Below, piece by piece: positions 35,701-44,422 of a stretch of DNA of 64,000 nucleotides. The translations under genes were made by a program, and so were the position numbers. The DNA is taken from NCBI GenBank assembly GCA_900258555.1, contig LT984857.1, positions 385,795 through 449,794 of the forward strand, read 5' to 3'. Under the pieces are notes generated by a model that was not told where the DNA came from, did no database searches, and worked only from the letters and a program-made list of their open reading frames with translations. The DNA comes from an uncultured Desulfobacterium sp. Its GTDB lineage: Bacteria; Desulfobacterota; DSM-4660; Desulfatiglandales; Desulfatiglandaceae. Position 1 is the stretch's first letter, and each line of letters begins with the position of its first letter.

Positions 35701-35856
35701 CCCGCAGTCGGTTCACGGATATTCCAACCATTCGCGATAACCGTAATCGGCGGGCTTATTTCATCAACTGCCGCTACACTCGTATTGGTTCCCGCCCTTG
35801 CAACGATTTCATTTCGTCGCTCGCAGAGCAGCCTTAGAGGATTTGCAGGTTCATGA
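32791..35856 (+). CDS. RND efflux transporter permease
   Basis: The 1021-residue permease has the usual 12 helices with two large periplasmic loops after helices 1 and 7. The proton-relay Asp pair is in helix 4 (LAVGMVVDDAIVVAENV), and helices 10-12 show MGALTLIGIAVNNAIVLLDYA. It exports its substrate by proton antiport together with the preceding two proteins. The sequence sits between the hydrophobe and heavy-metal branches; the helix-4 motif is of the drug/hydrophobe type, so I do not name a substrate. By eye the cassette is richer in G and C than the genes on either side, consistent with separate origin. Confidence 0.88.
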   Translation: MRKFLQPTIANPIAVIILVMIVAWGGAFALLHLPVGLFPGLDVPVVNVVSHYPGAAAEDMELLITRPVEDRIRTIPGLRRVSSTSIEGVSQVTAEFEWGTPLTDARQLVQSELSSVQGDLPAGVKPRLENIGTTLQEVAGYVVYGAGSPVVLRTTVQMELASRLMGVEGVSRVEVLGGDEPAFIVQLRPDALSLEHLTIRDVTAALTTYNQVTAADFISRGAREYLIRGDSRLQTIEDVLSVPVVKGGDKSVLLKDIAVVRSGQVPRHYQVHGNGVTAVAFIVSKQPNASTIDVVRGIDQELTEFKTLLPPGVQVRKYYDQSDIVTEARDSLLHDLIVGAILAAAVLFFFMGTFRATLIVAATIPITLLAALAMMQTFGQTLNVITLSALTLAVGMVVDDAIVVAENVVRHLQTKADRQAASLAGAEEIAGPDASGTFTTVAAFAPLLFLGGIAGLFVRPFGMVVSVALLASLIVSLTFVPMMFGRIGLTGPRHAIGSRLLTCIDNALQKTLRFTFAHRGLTVLAGVMMLGLGGIAAWLGPISVLPPIDEGAILIEYVMPPGTSLKESDRVGNILERVALSQKDVETVYRRTGSPERGFQIEGVNRGELTIKLKPRSLRTRTVGQIMEGLRDEYGKIPGVAFLYHQPTQEKMDESLSGLPAMFGVTIFGINMNELVSLAAQVENIMADDPSLTNIVNNTKIKSPQIIVRTNPVELALCGISPGDVFETIQAGRFGVQATTIVHQRQQVQVLIKKNVPSDETIDWLKGLTIATPSGQTVPLERVADILTTHLPAAVTRLNGQREITVLAEVKGSIPAAVSRLRQKFSAIPLPSGYSIAFTGQHEVMQRTVLDFALIGLAAVMLIYLIMAMQFHSFLQPLIILVTIPAALVGAIVLLAITQVGLDVSVGMGALTLIGIAVNNAIVLLDYANRQVGAGQTISDSLQSAASIRLRPILMTAITTISALIPVAVNPAVGSRIFQPFAITVIGGLISSTAATLVLVPALATISFRRSQSSLRGFAGS

Positions 35857-36002
35857 CAAGAACCGGAGGAAAAGAGAAGACGTCGTAACAGAATCGGGTA
35901 GCCAAGGTACGTGCACAATTCCAAGGGCCTTTACGACTGAGGCTCATGGGAATTGCTACACGTTTGACCGGAGAGGGTTTGTAAGTGCCTGCCAGTAATG
36001 AT

Positions 36003-36788
36003 TTAAGGATACTGTCCCATTGGACGTGCGAATTCCGGGAAATCTTTTATAGACATATTGTAATCTTCCCTCAGGCGGTAGATTGCCTTAAGAGTGCGTC
36101 CGGCAGTCCATTGGCTCCAATCGGTTAAGAGCCTCCTGTAGCCGACCCCGGTCGGCGCACCAAGGGGGGTTGACTCATCGCCGTGGGAGCCTATGACTAT
36201 CTTCTGATCACTAGAGACCACCATGACCGCGTGGCCTGAACGATAGCGGCCTGCCTCTTCCTCCTCCCTGATCAGTTCTTCATCAGGATATTCGTATATC
36301 AGTGTATCTCCGGGCCGCACGGCGGTTGAGGGCCTTAGTTTCACCAGATAAGGTTCATAGACCCCCTTGTCATATGCCATTTCCTTGGTCTCGATGTGAA
36401 AATTACCCAGGTCCAGGCCTGCCGATGAATATATGAGCCAGATGAATTCAGTGCAGGAAAGGTTTTCAGGGGGATGGCCGATGTATGCCCTGGTGAGGGG
36501 GGCATCGCGCTTGTCCGTGCGGTAGCCGATCCTCGAACGGGCAAGGGCATCCGCCTCTTCCAGGATCTTTTTGACCTGGTATCTTTCCTGGGCGAGCTCG
36601 GCATCTTCTAAAGCGGCCAGATTGACCTCATCCGGTGTCATGTATGCAAGCAAGGATGCAGCGTCCCTCTGTAGATCTGTTGACTCGGGCTGCCGATGGC
36701 TTCCACGCCATGCATTACAACCGTAAGTTAACAGTATACTAAGAGCAATTATCGCAAGGTGTGACATGGTGTAAGGTAATATTCGCAT
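36003..36788 (-). CDS. NlpC/P60-like cysteine peptidase, predicted lipoprotein
   Basis: The 261-residue product has a signal peptide with lipobox-like LTYGC, then a helical stretch and a papain-like domain: nucleophile Cys in NLSCTEFIWLIYSSAGLDL, His in RYRSGHAVMVVSSDQK and a following polar residue in IVIGSHGDES. Such enzymes cut peptide bonds in peptidoglycan stems or act on other envelope substrates. The C-terminal segment WTAGRTLKAIYRLRED is duplicated as a fragment at 29815-29870 on the other side of the RND cassette. It is followed (in its own direction) by the cassette, and preceded by a GT-C glycosyltransferase gene 74 bases upstream. Confidence 0.72.
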   Translation of the reverse strand: MRILPYTMSHLAIIALSILLTYGCNAWRGSHRQPESTDLQRDAASLLAYMTPDEVNLAALEDAELAQERYQVKKILEEADALARSRIGYRTDKRDAPLTRAYIGHPPENLSCTEFIWLIYSSAGLDLGNFHIETKEMAYDKGVYEPYLVKLRPSTAVRPGDTLIYEYPDEELIREEEEAGRYRSGHAVMVVSSDQKIVIGSHGDESTPLGAPTGVGYRRLLTDWSQWTAGRTLKAIYRLREDYNMSIKDFPEFARPMGQYP

Positions 36789-36862
36789 TAGTTCCTCTGG
36801 TTCATGGTGTTTTCGGAAGCAGTCCTTTGGCCGCCCATTGCAGGCATGCCATCGAATAGGGA

Positions 36863-38512
36863 TCAGGAACCATTATTTTCCTCAAAATCCTTTATGGTGA
36901 AGATGACGCAATCTCTGTGGCCAACATTCCCCTGAAACTCCAAGGCCACATGGTCGGCAATGTCAGTGGGCAATAGTTTGAATTTCTTTGTCTCTGCAAT
37001 AAAATAGGCAACAGATTGATACGCAAGGATATCAGAGGGGTTTCTAATAAAATCCGGATGTATCAGATTATCCATATTGGCGATCAATCTTATATCTTCT
37101 CCATCAGGGCCAATTTTATAAAAGACTACTTTCCCCGGGCGTTGTTTTGTTAATTCCTTCAACCCTTCTGCGAAGGGCTGCGTTTTCTCACGGCCATAAC
37201 TAATGGCCTCCATAACAAAAACATGCACCACAAAAAAGGCAAGGACTGCAACTGCTGTTATGGAAAGAGAGCGATTTACAGGATCGGCAACCCTGCTTTT
37301 TATGGCCCGGACCATTATGCTCAAAAAGCCAAATGATATTGAGATACCTGTCCAGGGGACTTCCATATCTGGGAAAAAGCGGTGCTCTAAGGCAGCACCA
37401 AAAAGGGATGTGAAGAACAGGATAATTGGAAGAAGAGAAAAAAATCCAAGAAAGACTTTTTTGGTCATCGAAAGTACGGCATTTTCCAATGGGCTGATAA
37501 AGACATAGGCAGCCGCAAGAGAGAGGGCCGGGGCAGCAGGCAGGATGTATCTCATGTGTTTTGTACCGGCAAGGCTCATCCCCAAAATAACAATTGCTAT
37601 CCAGAGGGCAAGATGCCGCAACAGAGCCATGTCTGAATTGCTGTCTCTGAAAAGAGGCCTCAGGTGCAGGGCAATAACGAACAAGGCCAAAGGATAACCG
37701 AGGGCATATGGGCCGAGTCCTTCCAGGATATAGTATGCATACCCCCTTGCAGGTTGACCGGAAATGCGGCCCAGGACCTGAAAGTGCAAGACTCTGTCTA
37801 CAAAGTGCGTCCCTCCTTCCAGGTATGCGCAGTACAGAAGCAATGCACTGCACAGGGCCAGCAAAATAACCCCTGATGACAAAATATACATAAGCCTTCT
37901 GTAGTCCTTTTTAAGCAGGTAGTAGCCGGACAATACGCCGGTGGGAACAACGAGGCCGATAGGCCCTCTGAACAAAAAACCCGCTGCCATAAGAAGTGGT
38001 ATAAGCGCAAGACGGCTTTTTCTGTTAGAGGCATTCTCTGAATAGGCAAGATAAAAAGCCGACACTGTTACAAGGCTCGTATATTGGTCAAGGGAAATAC
38101 TTCGACTCTCCTCTACAACTGAGTGCGTCAAAAGGGAAAACATGGCCCCAAATAACCCCCACATGGTGGAATGGAGTGCACCGATTCTGAAGGTGACGGC
38201 AATAATCAGGGCTGAAACCACTGCTGTCGGCAGCAGAGCGGAAAAGGGAGTAAGATTGCCAAGGGCCAGAGAAGACAGATAAATCAAGAAGGTTGATGTT
38301 GCGGGGTAATCCGGGTACGGTCCCGTGTATGTGTGGGGAAAGAAACTCGGGCCGTCCTGCAACATATATCGTGCAAATAATACCATACGGGTTTGGAATC
38401 CTGTCAGCTCATCACTGAAGTTGCTGGCAAATAAGATTAGAGAGAAACAGAATATCAGGAATGATAACGTCGCTGGTTTGATTTGTCTTGACAAGGTAGA
38501 GTCGTGTTTCAT
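36863..38512 (-). CDS. GT-C glycosyltransferase, ArnT/PMT superfamily (fourth copy, divergent)
   Basis: The 549-residue membrane protein has about 11-12 helices and the overall ArnT/PMT arrangement. The first periplasmic loop is divergent: FQTRMVLFARYMLQDG occupies the place of DEGRYAEIAREMLESG, though a DE pair occurs five residues earlier (SDELTG). The downstream KP-x2-YW element is also replaced (YPDYPATSTFL). The enzyme may use another donor or have lost activity. It lies between the NlpC/P60-like gene and the second RND pump on the same strand, apart from the other three GT-C genes of this window. Confidence 0.7.
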   Translation of the reverse strand: MKHDSTLSRQIKPATLSFLIFCFSLILFASNFSDELTGFQTRMVLFARYMLQDGPSFFPHTYTGPYPDYPATSTFLIYLSSLALGNLTPFSALLPTAVVSALIIAVTFRIGALHSTMWGLFGAMFSLLTHSVVEESRSISLDQYTSLVTVSAFYLAYSENASNRKSRLALIPLLMAAGFLFRGPIGLVVPTGVLSGYYLLKKDYRRLMYILSSGVILLALCSALLLYCAYLEGGTHFVDRVLHFQVLGRISGQPARGYAYYILEGLGPYALGYPLALFVIALHLRPLFRDSNSDMALLRHLALWIAIVILGMSLAGTKHMRYILPAAPALSLAAAYVFISPLENAVLSMTKKVFLGFFSLLPIILFFTSLFGAALEHRFFPDMEVPWTGISISFGFLSIMVRAIKSRVADPVNRSLSITAVAVLAFFVVHVFVMEAISYGREKTQPFAEGLKELTKQRPGKVVFYKIGPDGEDIRLIANMDNLIHPDFIRNPSDILAYQSVAYFIAETKKFKLLPTDIADHVALEFQGNVGHRDCVIFTIKDFEENNGS

Positions 38513-38743
38513 TGCATCAATGTTGGGAATTATATATTACCCGCCTGCCTGACCAAGAAATATTAATCACTAATTACCATTAAAAAATTCCACCCTGAAG
38601 AGTAGCCATGTGGTAAAAAATTTGTTCTATCGAGTCAACCACAATAGCGACTCAAGATGTGAAATCTAATAATCGAACCATATAACATAGCAAAAAGCAA
38701 CTCTCTTAAAGTAAAAATTGCTACCGTCAACAGGTAAAAACTG

Positions 38744-41700
38744 TTACACTAATCGCTCGCCCATTGTGTTTTTGTTTCGCGCCAGTATGTTGTAGATAAT
38801 CGGCATAACGATCAACACCATCGGCAACTGCACCAGAAGCCCCGAGATAATCGCTATTGCCAGCGGCTGCTGCATGGCGGAACCTTGGCCCATCCCCAGG
38901 GCCAGGGGCAAAAGGGCCAGAATCGCCGCAAGGGTGGTCATGGTAATAGGCCTCAACCGGTTTCTTCCCGCCATGACCAGTGCCTCTGAATGTAGAGTGC
39001 CTTTCCCCACCAGATCATGATATTCCGAGAAGTAGAAGATGGAGACCTCGGTTACAATGCCTACGATCATGGTCATACCCATCATGGCCGTGATATTGAG
39101 TTCAATATCGGTCAACCAGAGACCTGCAAAAACCGCGGCGAGGGCCAGCAGAGGCGAGACAAGTATGGCAATGGCGGCGGCGAATTCTTCGTAGAGAAAC
39201 AGCAAGAGCAGAAAGACCAGGGCCAGGGCTGAGACAAAGACGGCTATCAGTCCGCGAAAGGCAATCTGCTGCTGCTTATAAAGTCCCCCAAATTCATAAT
39301 ACATCTCGGCCGGGACAAGACCTTTTCCGGCCAGCACCTGCTTTACATCCCGGATGGTCGAGCCCATGTCACGACCGCTGATGCGGCCTGTGACCGCAAC
39401 CATGGGCTTGAGATTGTCCTGGGTTATCTGCGGCTGACCGTTTTCAATGGAGACTGTGGCGATCCTCTTTAAGGGGAATATGTGTCCGTCCGGGGCGCGA
39501 AGCCTGATCTTATCTATCTGATCGGAGCTGCGGCGTGAAGAATCCGGCGTCCATACCCTTACGCCCACCAGCTTGATATCTTCCTGTACCTGGGTAGTTA
39601 CCTGCCCGGTAAACCAGGCGCTCAGTTGCCTTGTCACTGCGTCCGGATCAATGCCTTCAAGGGCAGCCTTGTCCCGTTCCACTACGATGTTTATCGCATC
39701 ACCTGCCAAGACCACACCGTCTTTGACGTCAACCACGCCGCGAATCCCTGCTACGGCCTGCGCCACCTTTGGTGCGGTTAAGAGCAGTTGATCAAGATTG
39801 TCGCCGTAAAGTTTGATTTCAATGGGTTGGGGCACTGCAGTCAGATCTCCGATCAGGTCTTCCATTAAGAGGGCCATTTCTATTTCAAGCCCGGGGACCT
39901 TTTCTTCCACTGTGTTTCGGATTTCATCCATTACCTGATCAATGGGCGGCCTGGGAAAGGGTTTAAGACGTACGAAAAAGTCCCCCTCATTGGCCTCGGT
40001 CAGGCCGCCGCCAAGTTGCGCCCCGGTGCGTCTGGAATAGGTTTGTACTGCGGGATTGGCCGTGATGATGGCCTCCACCTGCCTTAACAGCCTGTCTGTC
40101 TCAGATAATGAGGTGCCTGCTGGTGCGCGGTAGTCGAGGATAAAGCCCCCTTCGTCCATGTGGGGCATAAAGCCGGATCCGACCCGTTGGTAGGCAATAA
40201 AACCTACAAGCAGCAGTGGAAGAATCCCGGCCAAGAGCAACCAGGGATTTTTTTTAAGCCTGTGCATGAGCCTTGCGTAGCCGTGTTGCAGGCGGCTGAA
40301 TACTGGGCCGATGTCTTCTTTTTTAGCGTCCCCTTTGTGCAGCAGGTGTTCGGCCAACAGCGGCACCGCAAGCCAGGCCAGCAGAAATGATATAAACAGG
40401 CTGCTCGCCATGGTCAGGGACAGGGCCTTAAAGAAGGCACCGGTGACCCCGCTTAAAAAAGCGAGAGGTGCAAAGATAATGATGGTGGCGGCAGAGGAAC
40501 CGGCCAATGGGGGAGTAAACTCAATGGCGGCCTCCCTGATGGTAATGGCCAGATCTTCTCCCCGCTCCCTGATGCGGCGTACGATGTGCTCGATCATGAC
40601 GATGGCGTCATCCACGATCAGACCAACAGCCGCGGCCATGCCGCCCAGGGTCATGATGTTGAAACTCATGTCCAGTTCATTGAGTAACAGTATGGTGCTG
40701 GCCAGGACCGCCGGCACAATCAGTATCCCTACCAGGGTGATCTTTACGCTTCGAAGAAATATAAATAGCAGGATGGCGGCAAGCACCACACCTATGGCAA
40801 TGGCATCCCTAACGCTTGCAGCGGAATCGGTAATAAGCCTGCTCTGATCGTACCAGTTGGCGATGTGCACATCCTTGGGGATTTTGTCTTTGTGGGAGCG
40901 CAGTTGCCTTTTGACACCCTTAACAATATTGACCGTGCTGCCGCCTGGCTGTTGGTAGACCTGCACCAGCACGGCGTCACGGCCGTCCGCGGTAACCCTC
41001 AGCCATTGTAGTGCGGTCGTGGGATAAACCCTGGCGATATCTTCCAGACGCACAAGGCCTGCTTCCCCGCTTCGGAGCACCGTGTTTTCAATATCTCCAA
41101 GCGAGTGGATACGGGTATCCGAGAGGATTAAATAGAGTTTATAATGATCCTCCATACGGCCTACGGCCTGGAGGACATTGCTGGCAGATACAGCATTGGC
41201 CACATCAGTGAAGGTCAGGTCACAGGCGTTCAATTTATCCGGATCAACCTCTATCCGGTACTCGGCCTGGTCTCCCCCCATCACCTCCACCCGGGCCACG
41301 CCGTCTATGGATGAAAGCAGTGGCACCAGTTGGTATTGGGCCAGATCGCGCAGTTTGACCAGCGATTCCTTTTCAGAGGTCAGGCTGTATGCTGCCACCG
41401 GAAACACGGTGGGGTCCATACGCCGTACATTAAATGAAGTACCTGCCGGAAGGGTGGGAAGTACCTGGTTGACTGCGGATTCCACCTGCAGCATGGCAGC
41501 AACCATGTCCCCGCCCCAGGCAAAGTTTATGGACAGGTCCGCGCTGCCCCTGCTGGTGGTGGAGCGCAGTCCGACAACCCCTGGGACCGAACGCACGGCC
41601 TGTTCCACCGGCCGTGTGACGGCAAGGGCCATCTGATCCGCTGGCCGGTCCCCTGCCTCGATGGAGACCACCACGCGGGGAAAGTCCACATGGGGGAACA

Positions 41701-41806
41701 GGGCAACCGGCAGGTTCAGGCCCGCGGCAATGCCTCCGAAGACTAAAACAGCCACCAAAAACAGGATGGAACGACGGTGGGCGGCTGCCCAGTGTGCAAG
41801 GTTCAT
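38744..41806 (-). CDS. RND efflux transporter permease (second pump)
   Basis: The 1020-residue permease has 12 helices and two periplasmic loops, with the proton-relay Asp pair in AAVGLIVDDAIVMIEHI of helix 4. It begins MNLAHWAAAHRRSILFL and belongs to the same general RND group as the permease at 32791-35856, but the two differ over most of their length, so the duplication is not recent. The start overlaps the adaptor stop by ATGA. A two-component system upstream probably controls it. The substrate (drug, bile-like hydrophobe or metal) cannot be decided from the sequence. Confidence 0.88.
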   Translation of the reverse strand: MNLAHWAAAHRRSILFLVAVLVFGGIAAGLNLPVALFPHVDFPRVVVSIEAGDRPADQMALAVTRPVEQAVRSVPGVVGLRSTTSRGSADLSINFAWGGDMVAAMLQVESAVNQVLPTLPAGTSFNVRRMDPTVFPVAAYSLTSEKESLVKLRDLAQYQLVPLLSSIDGVARVEVMGGDQAEYRIEVDPDKLNACDLTFTDVANAVSASNVLQAVGRMEDHYKLYLILSDTRIHSLGDIENTVLRSGEAGLVRLEDIARVYPTTALQWLRVTADGRDAVLVQVYQQPGGSTVNIVKGVKRQLRSHKDKIPKDVHIANWYDQSRLITDSAASVRDAIAIGVVLAAILLFIFLRSVKITLVGILIVPAVLASTILLLNELDMSFNIMTLGGMAAAVGLIVDDAIVMIEHIVRRIRERGEDLAITIREAAIEFTPPLAGSSAATIIIFAPLAFLSGVTGAFFKALSLTMASSLFISFLLAWLAVPLLAEHLLHKGDAKKEDIGPVFSRLQHGYARLMHRLKKNPWLLLAGILPLLLVGFIAYQRVGSGFMPHMDEGGFILDYRAPAGTSLSETDRLLRQVEAIITANPAVQTYSRRTGAQLGGGLTEANEGDFFVRLKPFPRPPIDQVMDEIRNTVEEKVPGLEIEMALLMEDLIGDLTAVPQPIEIKLYGDNLDQLLLTAPKVAQAVAGIRGVVDVKDGVVLAGDAINIVVERDKAALEGIDPDAVTRQLSAWFTGQVTTQVQEDIKLVGVRVWTPDSSRRSSDQIDKIRLRAPDGHIFPLKRIATVSIENGQPQITQDNLKPMVAVTGRISGRDMGSTIRDVKQVLAGKGLVPAEMYYEFGGLYKQQQIAFRGLIAVFVSALALVFLLLLFLYEEFAAAIAILVSPLLALAAVFAGLWLTDIELNITAMMGMTMIVGIVTEVSIFYFSEYHDLVGKGTLHSEALVMAGRNRLRPITMTTLAAILALLPLALGMGQGSAMQQPLAIAIISGLLVQLPMVLIVMPIIYNILARNKNTMGERLV

Positions 41807-42834
41807 TGGGTGATCTCCCTTACCTTCATGCCATCTGAGAGCTGATAATTGCCTTGAAATACTACAGGATCACCGGCCTTGAGTTTGCCCCAAATTTCCA
41901 CCAGGCCTCCTTGCTCAACGCCTGTTTGCACGTCTACCCGTTTGGCCGTTTCATCTGACAGGGTAAACACATAGGCGCCTGCATCATCGCGGAGCACTGC
42001 ACTTCTCGGCACAGTGAGACCCTGGTGGGCCGCAAGGCTAATCCGGCCGATCACCTGGCTGCCCAAGATCAGGTGATCGCCTTGGGATTCCGGGATAGGG
42101 GTCAGTACTTCCACCAGGTGGGTGGTCGGATCAATCATGGCATGGACTTCGCGGATGAGGCTTGTGACCTGAACCCCGGGGACAAATACCGGGACGATGG
42201 TTACGGGATTATCCTCTGAAAGCTTATCCAGGTCCTCAGGCTCCACTCCCAGCCTGGCGATCAGTCGCGTCTCTGAAGCGATCAGCATGGCCGTGGTTTC
42301 GGCCTGCACCCGTTGGCCCTGGTTTACATCAACGCGGGTGATGATCCCATCCATAGGGGCTTGCAGGGTTTCCTCGGCCTTTTCCAGGCCCTGCTGGCGC
42401 AGGGCGTTCAGCGCGGCCTGTGCATCACTCAGGCTTTTTCGCGCGGCATCCACCTGCGATTTGGTCGTAAGCTGTCCGGCCAGCAGGCGTTCCTGGCGGC
42501 TGAGTTCCCGCTGACCAAAGTCCACGGTGCTTTGGGCCTGAAGAAATTGCATGCGGGCATCCGGTGCGGTGATCACCTCAAGCAGTTTGTCGCCGCGCTT
42601 GACCCTCTGGCCTAAGCGCACCCAGACCCTGTTAATCAGTCCTGCATGGGGGAAGGAAAGACTCAGGACCTGGTCCGGGTCCGGTTCAATAGAACCATAG
42701 GCGATAATGTTCTCCGTTAATGTCTTTTCAACGACCTGTGTGACACTGACCGCTACGCTTTGGGAGTCGGCACCTAAAAAACGGGCCGGGATCAAGACCA
42801 ATAACATGGCAAAGGTTAAAGTGATTGCCTTCAT
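41803..42834 (-). CDS. RND efflux periplasmic adaptor (second pump)
   Basis: The 343-residue secreted adaptor has a cleavable-looking signal (AITLTFAMLLVLIPARFLGA), a barrel-sandwich domain with half-motifs GLINRVWVRLGQRVKRGDKL and APMDGIITRVDVNQGQRV around a helical hairpin, then a beta-barrel and a C-terminal domain with VLRDDAGAYVFTL. AGGA lies about six bases before the ATG. It sits 11 bases after the outer membrane factor gene and overlaps the permease by four bases, so the three are one operon. Confidence 0.87.
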   Translation of the reverse strand: MKAITLTFAMLLVLIPARFLGADSQSVAVSVTQVVEKTLTENIIAYGSIEPDPDQVLSLSFPHAGLINRVWVRLGQRVKRGDKLLEVITAPDARMQFLQAQSTVDFGQRELSRQERLLAGQLTTKSQVDAARKSLSDAQAALNALRQQGLEKAEETLQAPMDGIITRVDVNQGQRVQAETTAMLIASETRLIARLGVEPEDLDKLSEDNPVTIVPVFVPGVQVTSLIREVHAMIDPTTHLVEVLTPIPESQGDHLILGSQVIGRISLAAHQGLTVPRSAVLRDDAGAYVFTLSDETAKRVDVQTGVEQGGLVEIWGKLKAGDPVVFQGNYQLSDGMKVREITQ

Positions 42835-42845
42835 GAAATCCTCAA

Positions 42846-44270
42846 CTATTGATGTTGGTTGCGAGCATCCTGTCCTATCCCGACCGGAAGGATCTTGGCT
42901 GGATTGGTTTCCGGTAGTGCCAATAGCGTCTCCAGCGCTATCCGGTTCTCCCAGAGGTTCTGCTCCAGACTGATTCGTTCCAGTTGTTTATTGACACAGG
43001 TGGATTCCATATTGAGAAAGGTCAGTGCCTCGATGTCCCCCTGATCATAGGCCCGGCGAGCACGTTCGACCAGTTCCTTCATCCGGGGAAGGTAATTGTC
43101 CAACACGGCCATCTGGCGCGTAATAATCTCCTGCAGGTCTATAAGTTTCTTTACGTCCATATCGGTCTGGTCCAGCCTTGCCTGGTACTCTTCACACAAC
43201 TGCTCACGGGTGGCCCTCTCAACGGCAATCTGGCCTCGATTGCCGGAAAATATGGGCAGATCCAGGCTGATACTGAGGCCATTGGTATGAACATCACTGG
43301 TGTCGCGGGCACGGTTAATACCGACATTTAAAGAAGGAAACTGCGCCAGGATGGCAGCCCTTAGATTCTCCTCTTGGCTCTGATAACCTGCCTTTAAAGC
43401 CAACAGGTCAGGGCGTCTCAGGGAGAGCGACTGCAACTGTGGTTTTAACAATTCCGGATCAAGGGGCCTTATCTCCGGCAGGGGCGCCAGCGGAAGAACG
43501 GCATCCGCCTCAAGGCCCAAAAGCAAATTGAGGTCATGATGGGTCGTGTTATGGGACTGTTCAAGCTGGCTGATCTGGCTGTAAGTGTCCACCAGGGCGG
43601 TGAGGTCGGTGCCGTTGACATCGAGGGTAATATTGCCGTCAGCCAATCCCTGGGTAGATCGCCTGTAGCGTGATTCGTATAAGGTAAGCATATTTTTTAA
43701 TATACATAGACTCTGTTCTTCGAGTAGGTATTGCACCGACAAGCTGCGGGCCTGCTGCATTACCTGCCACTCCTGCCACAGAAGGTTAAGATTCACCTGG
43801 CGAAGGCCATGACACTCGGCGTCAATCTTTGCCTGGCGGGTGATCAATTTTTGGAGGTCATAGGCCAGCCCAAATCCCCATGCAGTGACCAGACCAGTGG
43901 GGTCACCAGTGGGGTGGTCCAGACTGAAGGAGGTCTGCGGGTCGGGCAAAAGCCCGGCAGAAAACAACTGGGCGCCTGAGACATTCAGGCGTGCGCGCTC
44001 AACCTTGAGATCCGGGTTGTTTAGCACAGCGAGGATTGCGACATCGGTCAGGTCCAGGCCGTCGGCAGGATTGACCTCATGAGCAGCGAGAGCAGGTTGT
44101 TTGCTCGGGTCAACCTGTAGTTGCAAGGCATCAACACTAATTGCCAGTGAAGAATGCTCCGGCAGGACAGAAGGATGATATGCCGAGCAACCGCCGATCA
44201 TGACGATCATTCCCAGAATAATGACGAAAAAGCGCCAAAGAGGTATCCATATGTTAAATAGATAATTCAT
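42846..44270 (-). CDS. TolC-family outer membrane efflux lipoprotein (second pump)
   Basis: The 474-residue outer membrane factor has a lipobox MIGGC near residue 29, followed by two TolC repeats rich in heptad-like helices (LSLRRPDLLALKAGYQSQEE and RMKELVERARRAYDQGDIEA). It shares with the outer membrane factor at 30203-31690 the segments LLPDPQTSFSLDHPTG and LLWQEWQV, so the two pumps are related as whole units. First gene of the pump operon, with a 152-base gap to the kinase gene upstream. Confidence 0.86.
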   Translation of the reverse strand: MNYLFNIWIPLWRFFVIILGMIVMIGGCSAYHPSVLPEHSSLAISVDALQLQVDPSKQPALAAHEVNPADGLDLTDVAILAVLNNPDLKVERARLNVSGAQLFSAGLLPDPQTSFSLDHPTGDPTGLVTAWGFGLAYDLQKLITRQAKIDAECHGLRQVNLNLLWQEWQVMQQARSLSVQYLLEEQSLCILKNMLTLYESRYRRSTQGLADGNITLDVNGTDLTALVDTYSQISQLEQSHNTTHHDLNLLLGLEADAVLPLAPLPEIRPLDPELLKPQLQSLSLRRPDLLALKAGYQSQEENLRAAILAQFPSLNVGINRARDTSDVHTNGLSISLDLPIFSGNRGQIAVERATREQLCEEYQARLDQTDMDVKKLIDLQEIITRQMAVLDNYLPRMKELVERARRAYDQGDIEALTFLNMESTCVNKQLERISLEQNLWENRIALETLLALPETNPAKILPVGIGQDARNQHQ

Positions 44271-44325
44271 AAAAGCAAAGGTTTGCCCCCTTCACTCAGG
44301 TTCTCAGGCTTTATAACCTATTGAT

Positions 44326-44363
44326 CTTTCAAAAACCTTTCCAAAAGATTACATTGTTGAAAG
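44326..44363. promoter_or_regulatory. Inverted repeat upstream of the second pump
   Basis: CTTTCAA at 44326-44332 is inverted as TTGAAAG at 44357-44363 with 24 bases between. It lies in the only gap between the two-component genes and the pump operon, so it is a candidate binding region for the adjacent response regulator. The long spacer makes this weak evidence. Confidence 0.25.
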
Positions 44364-44422
44364 TCTAAAGGTCCTGGCGGGCAAGGGGTCTTGTGATAAG
44401 TAGCGGGCAGTCAGGTAAGGTG

